Below are positions 61,697-64,000 of a DNA stretch of 64,000 nucleotides, piece by piece; within the stretch, counting starts at the first letter, position 1; every line of letters starts with the position of its first letter. Under the pieces are notes generated by a model. The model did no database searches. It was not told where the DNA came from and was given only the letters and a program-made list of their open reading frames with translations. A program made the position numbers and the translations under genes. This stretch comes from Algibacter miyuki. GTDB lineage: Bacteria > Bacteroidota > Bacteroidia > Flavobacteriales > Flavobacteriaceae. The stretch lies in NCBI RefSeq assembly GCF_042427745.1, contig NZ_JBHMFA010000001.1, one strand, 5' to 3'.

Positions 61697-62857
61697 TTAT
61701 TCCGCTTTAAATGGATGTCTTGGTTCCCAATCCTGAGTTGGATCCATTAGTTTAAAAATTTGTTTTAAAGCCGCATTCATAAGTACATTCGTATGCTTTA
61801 AATACACCAACATCGGTTTAGCCTCGGCTCCTACCGAACTTTTAATTTCCATAGCTGTACGCGCATAAACAATGGTTTTAAATTGGTTTTCTATACCAAA
61901 TTTAAGCATATCGTAAAGCATATTTAAATACAACTGATTTTTATATTGATGTTCGCTATCGTAACCTAAAAAATAGGTTTCTAAAGATTTATTATTCCGA
62001 ATTAAAGTATAAAACCCAACCAGTTTATCTTCCAAATAATAACCAAAAATTCTAAAATTTTCTTTTAGTTGAAATTTCAAACTATAAAAATGATTTTCAG
62101 GTAGAATGAAGGTGTTAAACTTCGCATTATTAGATACATTTAAATACAACTGATGCAATGTTTGACTGTTATTTTTAACGTCATCTATAGATAATTCAAC
62201 GGCTTTTATACCATTTAATTTCTTTCTAGCCCGTTTATAACGGTCTCGATATTTTTTCTGTAATGCGGCTGTATAATCTTCAATAGTAACCCAATTTCTT
62301 TTAACCGAAAATATCATATTAGGTTGTACCACAACCTGATGCAGTTTTGCAGCATCTAAGCTTTCTTTTTCTTTATGTATGGAATCATTTTCAAAATAAT
62401 CTTTCAGCACAAACATTCTAATGGTTTTATTCTGTTTGGCTTTTATGATGGACTTTATTTCATACAAAGCCGTTTGAGTGATTTTAAAAAAAGCTTCCTG
62501 AGATATGTCTTTTCTTTTAAAATATAATCCGTGTTGCCCAGTCTGCGTTAAATTCCCAATTACTAAAATATTTCCCTTTAAAATTTTAGAAATTAAATCG
62601 CGTAAATAAGATTTTAAACAAGATATATCGGTCTTTCTAAACATATCTTTCAAATACAATTGTACCCGTTGCGTCACAGCTACACCAACCAAAATATCCT
62701 TTTTAAAAACACCAATGTAAAACAACTCCAAATTATTTGGAGCTGCAATTTCCAACGCTTGTAAATAGGCCAGTTGCAAAAATACATCGTGCTTTACAAG
62801 AGGATCCCAACCTTCTGGAAGGTCCTTAAATGAATAATAAATTTTATAATGTATCAA
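61697..62857 (-). CDS. FemAB/GNAT-like acyltransferase superfamily protein
   Basis: A 386-residue soluble protein. The C-terminal half (about 200-360), with QKKYRDRYKRARKKL and FRIFGYYLEDKLVGFYTLIRNNKSLETYFLGYD, has the GNAT-type strand order seen in FemAB-like proteins. These transfer amino acids or acyl groups to peptidoglycan precursors or similar substrates. The N-terminal half, with the early VKHDVFLQLAYLQALEIA stretch, is likely a related half-domain. The substrate is not known. Confidence 0.65.
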   Translation of the reverse strand: MIHYKIYYSFKDLPEGWDPLVKHDVFLQLAYLQALEIAAPNNLELFYIGVFKKDILVGVAVTQRVQLYLKDMFRKTDISCLKSYLRDLISKILKGNILVIGNLTQTGQHGLYFKRKDISQEAFFKITQTALYEIKSIIKAKQNKTIRMFVLKDYFENDSIHKEKESLDAAKLHQVVVQPNMIFSVKRNWVTIEDYTAALQKKYRDRYKRARKKLNGIKAVELSIDDVKNNSQTLHQLYLNVSNNAKFNTFILPENHFYSLKFQLKENFRIFGYYLEDKLVGFYTLIRNNKSLETYFLGYDSEHQYKNQLYLNMLYDMLKFGIENQFKTIVYARTAMEIKSSVGAEAKPMLVYLKHTNVLMNAALKQIFKLMDPTQDWEPRHPFKAE

Positions 62858-62862
62858 TAGAA

Positions 62863-62897
62863 AAATAAAAGACTGAAAATTACAATTCTCAGTCTTT
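62863..62897 (-). terminator. Terminator after the DUF1761 gene
   Basis: A 14-bp stem with one mismatch (62868-62881 with 62884-62897) is followed on the minus strand by a T-rich tract. It lies 27 bp past the DUF1761 stop. Confidence 0.65.
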
Positions 62898-62923
62898 AAA
62901 TATGTTAAAAGTTTACAAAAATA

Positions 62924-63409
62924 TTATTCCCAACCACAAATAATTGCGCCCATAATACCCAAGGTTACAGTCCAATATCCAGCATTTATAAAAATGTATT
63001 TAGCACTTTTACGCTCGAATAACGCATTAGTTCCAATAATGGGTAGCGCCACAAAAAGACCTGCTAAAACACCATGTAAACCGCCATGTTTATAGGTTCT
63101 AAAAGCATCCCCATAATCGTCCATAAAAGCATCGTAAGAAGGTAATGCTTTAGTAGCATCTCCTCCAATAAGACTTAACGCACCTGTTTGATGAATACTC
63201 ATTTGCATCATAGTCATTGCTAATAAAAAGGCAAAAATAAAGGCTAGAATAAAAATTTTAATCATGTTACCACCCTTAATTTGCGCATCCGTTATATTAG
63301 CTTCTTTCATCCAAACAGTGCCAAATACTTTTGGATTATACCAAATAAAACCGACCACTAAAGCAGAAATAGCAGCTACCAGAATAGCTGTAAAGTTTAA
63401 AAAATCCAT
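62924..63409 (-). CDS. DUF1761 family membrane protein
   Basis: A 161-residue protein with about four membrane helices. The opening NFTAILVAAISALVVGFIWYNPKVFGTVWMKEAN is characteristic of DUF1761, as is the end NAGYWTVTLGIMGAIICGW. Its function is unknown. It stands between a partial Gly/Ser-tailed membrane protein and the FemAB-like gene, on the same strand. Confidence 0.88.
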   Translation of the reverse strand: MDFLNFTAILVAAISALVVGFIWYNPKVFGTVWMKEANITDAQIKGGNMIKIFILAFIFAFLLAMTMMQMSIHQTGALSLIGGDATKALPSYDAFMDDYGDAFRTYKHGGLHGVLAGLFVALPIIGTNALFERKSAKYIFINAGYWTVTLGIMGAIICGWE

Positions 63410-63465
63410 AGTAAAAAATATTAGTTAGTCTTTAAATGTACGAAAATAACTGCTTCTATAGTATA

Positions 63466-64000
63466 TTACCAACTTCCGCTAGCACCACCGCCACCAGAAC
63501 TTCCACCACCACCAGAAAAACTACTACTAGACGATGAACCTATATAACTTGAGCTAGAACCGCTAGAAGAAAAATTCTTGCTCATATATTTTTTATCATT
63601 CTTTAACAATGAAAATTTTAAAGGTTCGTATTTTATACTAGACCGTGTAGAAAAAACAATAATTAATGGCAGAATAATAAACACCAAAACAACAAAAATA
63701 ATGATGTTGCTTGAATTTAAAAAGGAGGCTTCTTCTAAAAGATCAAAAGGATCAATTACATCATTTTCATCTACTTGAGTACTAATAATCATTACTGCAA
63801 AAAACAGTGGCAAGACTATAAAAGGTAAACTAAACAACACCAAAAATAAGGACGAAATTAATATAAAAGGAAAGGAAACAACACTCACTTTTCCTGTTAT
63901 TAAACCTCTAAAAACATTAAGTACTTTTTTATAACCAGCATAAAACGTAAAACCTCCAGCCCCTATAAAAATGCTAAAAAATAGCGTTAGCGCCCCGCCA
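63466..64000 (-). CDS. Membrane protein with Gly/Ser-rich tail (TPM/DUF2207-type ending), 5' part outside window
   Basis: The frame is open across the right edge of the window, so the N-terminus is not visible. A GTG at 63886-63888 is not the true start, because the reading frame continues upstream in membrane-like sequence (SIFIGAGGFTFYAGYKK). The visible part has about three membrane segments and a C-terminal Gly/Ser tail that ends GGGGASGSW. Such a tail closes TPM-domain (YgcG-like) and DUF2207 proteins. No TPM domain is seen in the visible part. The function is unknown. Confidence 0.65.
   Translation of the reverse strand, partial: GGALTLFFSIFIGAGGFTFYAGYKKVLNVFRGLITGKVSVVSFPFILISSLFLVLFSLPFIVLPLFFAVMIISTQVDENDVIDPFDLLEEASFLNSSNIIIFVVLVFIILPLIIVFSTRSSIKYEPLKFSLLKNDKKYMSKNFSSSGSSSSYIGSSSSSSFSGGGGSSGGGGASGSW

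Noticed and set aside
1..64000. CRISPR array, insertion sequence, prophage or tRNA
   Set aside because: No direct-repeat array, transposase, integrase or cloverleaf was seen on either strand in my reading.

Overview
The window looks like a chromosomal segment of a marine-type member of the Flavobacteriaceae (Bacteroidota). Base composition is AT-rich and starts lack strong Shine-Dalgarno sequences. Several upstream regions carry the Bacteroidota -7 promoter element TAnnTTTG. Many genes belong to families I know mainly from this phylum: DUF5687, DUF4254, DUF6427, DUF6341, DUF4837, DUF4175, bacterial GH3, and gliding-type lipoproteins. No rRNA, tRNA, CRISPR array, insertion sequence or phage gene was recognised. 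The coding sequence is intact and dense.

Layout. (1) 1-12 kb, housekeeping and small operons: the end of an EnvC-like degenerate LytM protein, a small ABM monooxygenase, an ABC exporter with its DUF5687 permease, a PadR/HAAS/DUF2059 operon, a PaaE-type flavin/2Fe-2S reductase with a P-loop kinase-like protein and an HPP membrane protein, a GT9/DUF4254 pair, upp, DUF6427, DUF6341 and purD. (2) 12.2-42 kb, a large minus-strand surface polysaccharide locus. It starts near a Wzz-like chain-length protein and runs through rfbBACD (dTDP-rhamnose), gmd/fcl (GDP-fucose), a Wzx flippase, a nitroreductase-like protein, a pyruvyltransferase, glycosyltransferases, three hexapeptide acyltransferases, an exported SGNH hydrolase and two adjacent Wzy-like polymerases. 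It ends with ugd and UXS (UDP-glucuronate and UDP-xylose), a WcaJ-like initiating phosphoglycosyltransferase and a GT2. A CapK-like adenylate-forming enzyme converges on its 3' end. (3) 42-64 kb, envelope and core genes: an M23 peptidase, tatA, a DUF4837 lipoprotein, a LysM transglycosylase, pgk, holB, an OmpH/Skp-like lipoprotein, a methyltransferase, mnmG, ybeY, a giant DUF4175 protein, gltX, a beta-barrel plus GH43-like pair, an SPFH protein, a FemAB/GNAT-like protein, DUF1761, and a partial membrane protein with a Gly/Ser tail.

How it fits together. The polysaccharide locus supplies nucleotide sugars for rhamnose, fucose, glucuronate and xylose, an initiating transferase, at least five glycosyltransferases, decoration enzymes (acetyl, pyruvyl, possible deacylation), and a Wzx/Wzy-type flip-and-polymerise module with length control. 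No Wza-type exporter or Wzc kinase is visible, so export or ligation functions must lie elsewhere.

The most notable non-gene signal is a pair of parS-type palindromes flanking mnmG (gidA), one perfect and one 15/16. These suggest that this part of the chromosome lies in the origin-proximal, ParB-loaded domain. The accessory genes most worth study are the SGNH hydrolase and the long-form nitroreductase inside the polysaccharide operon.
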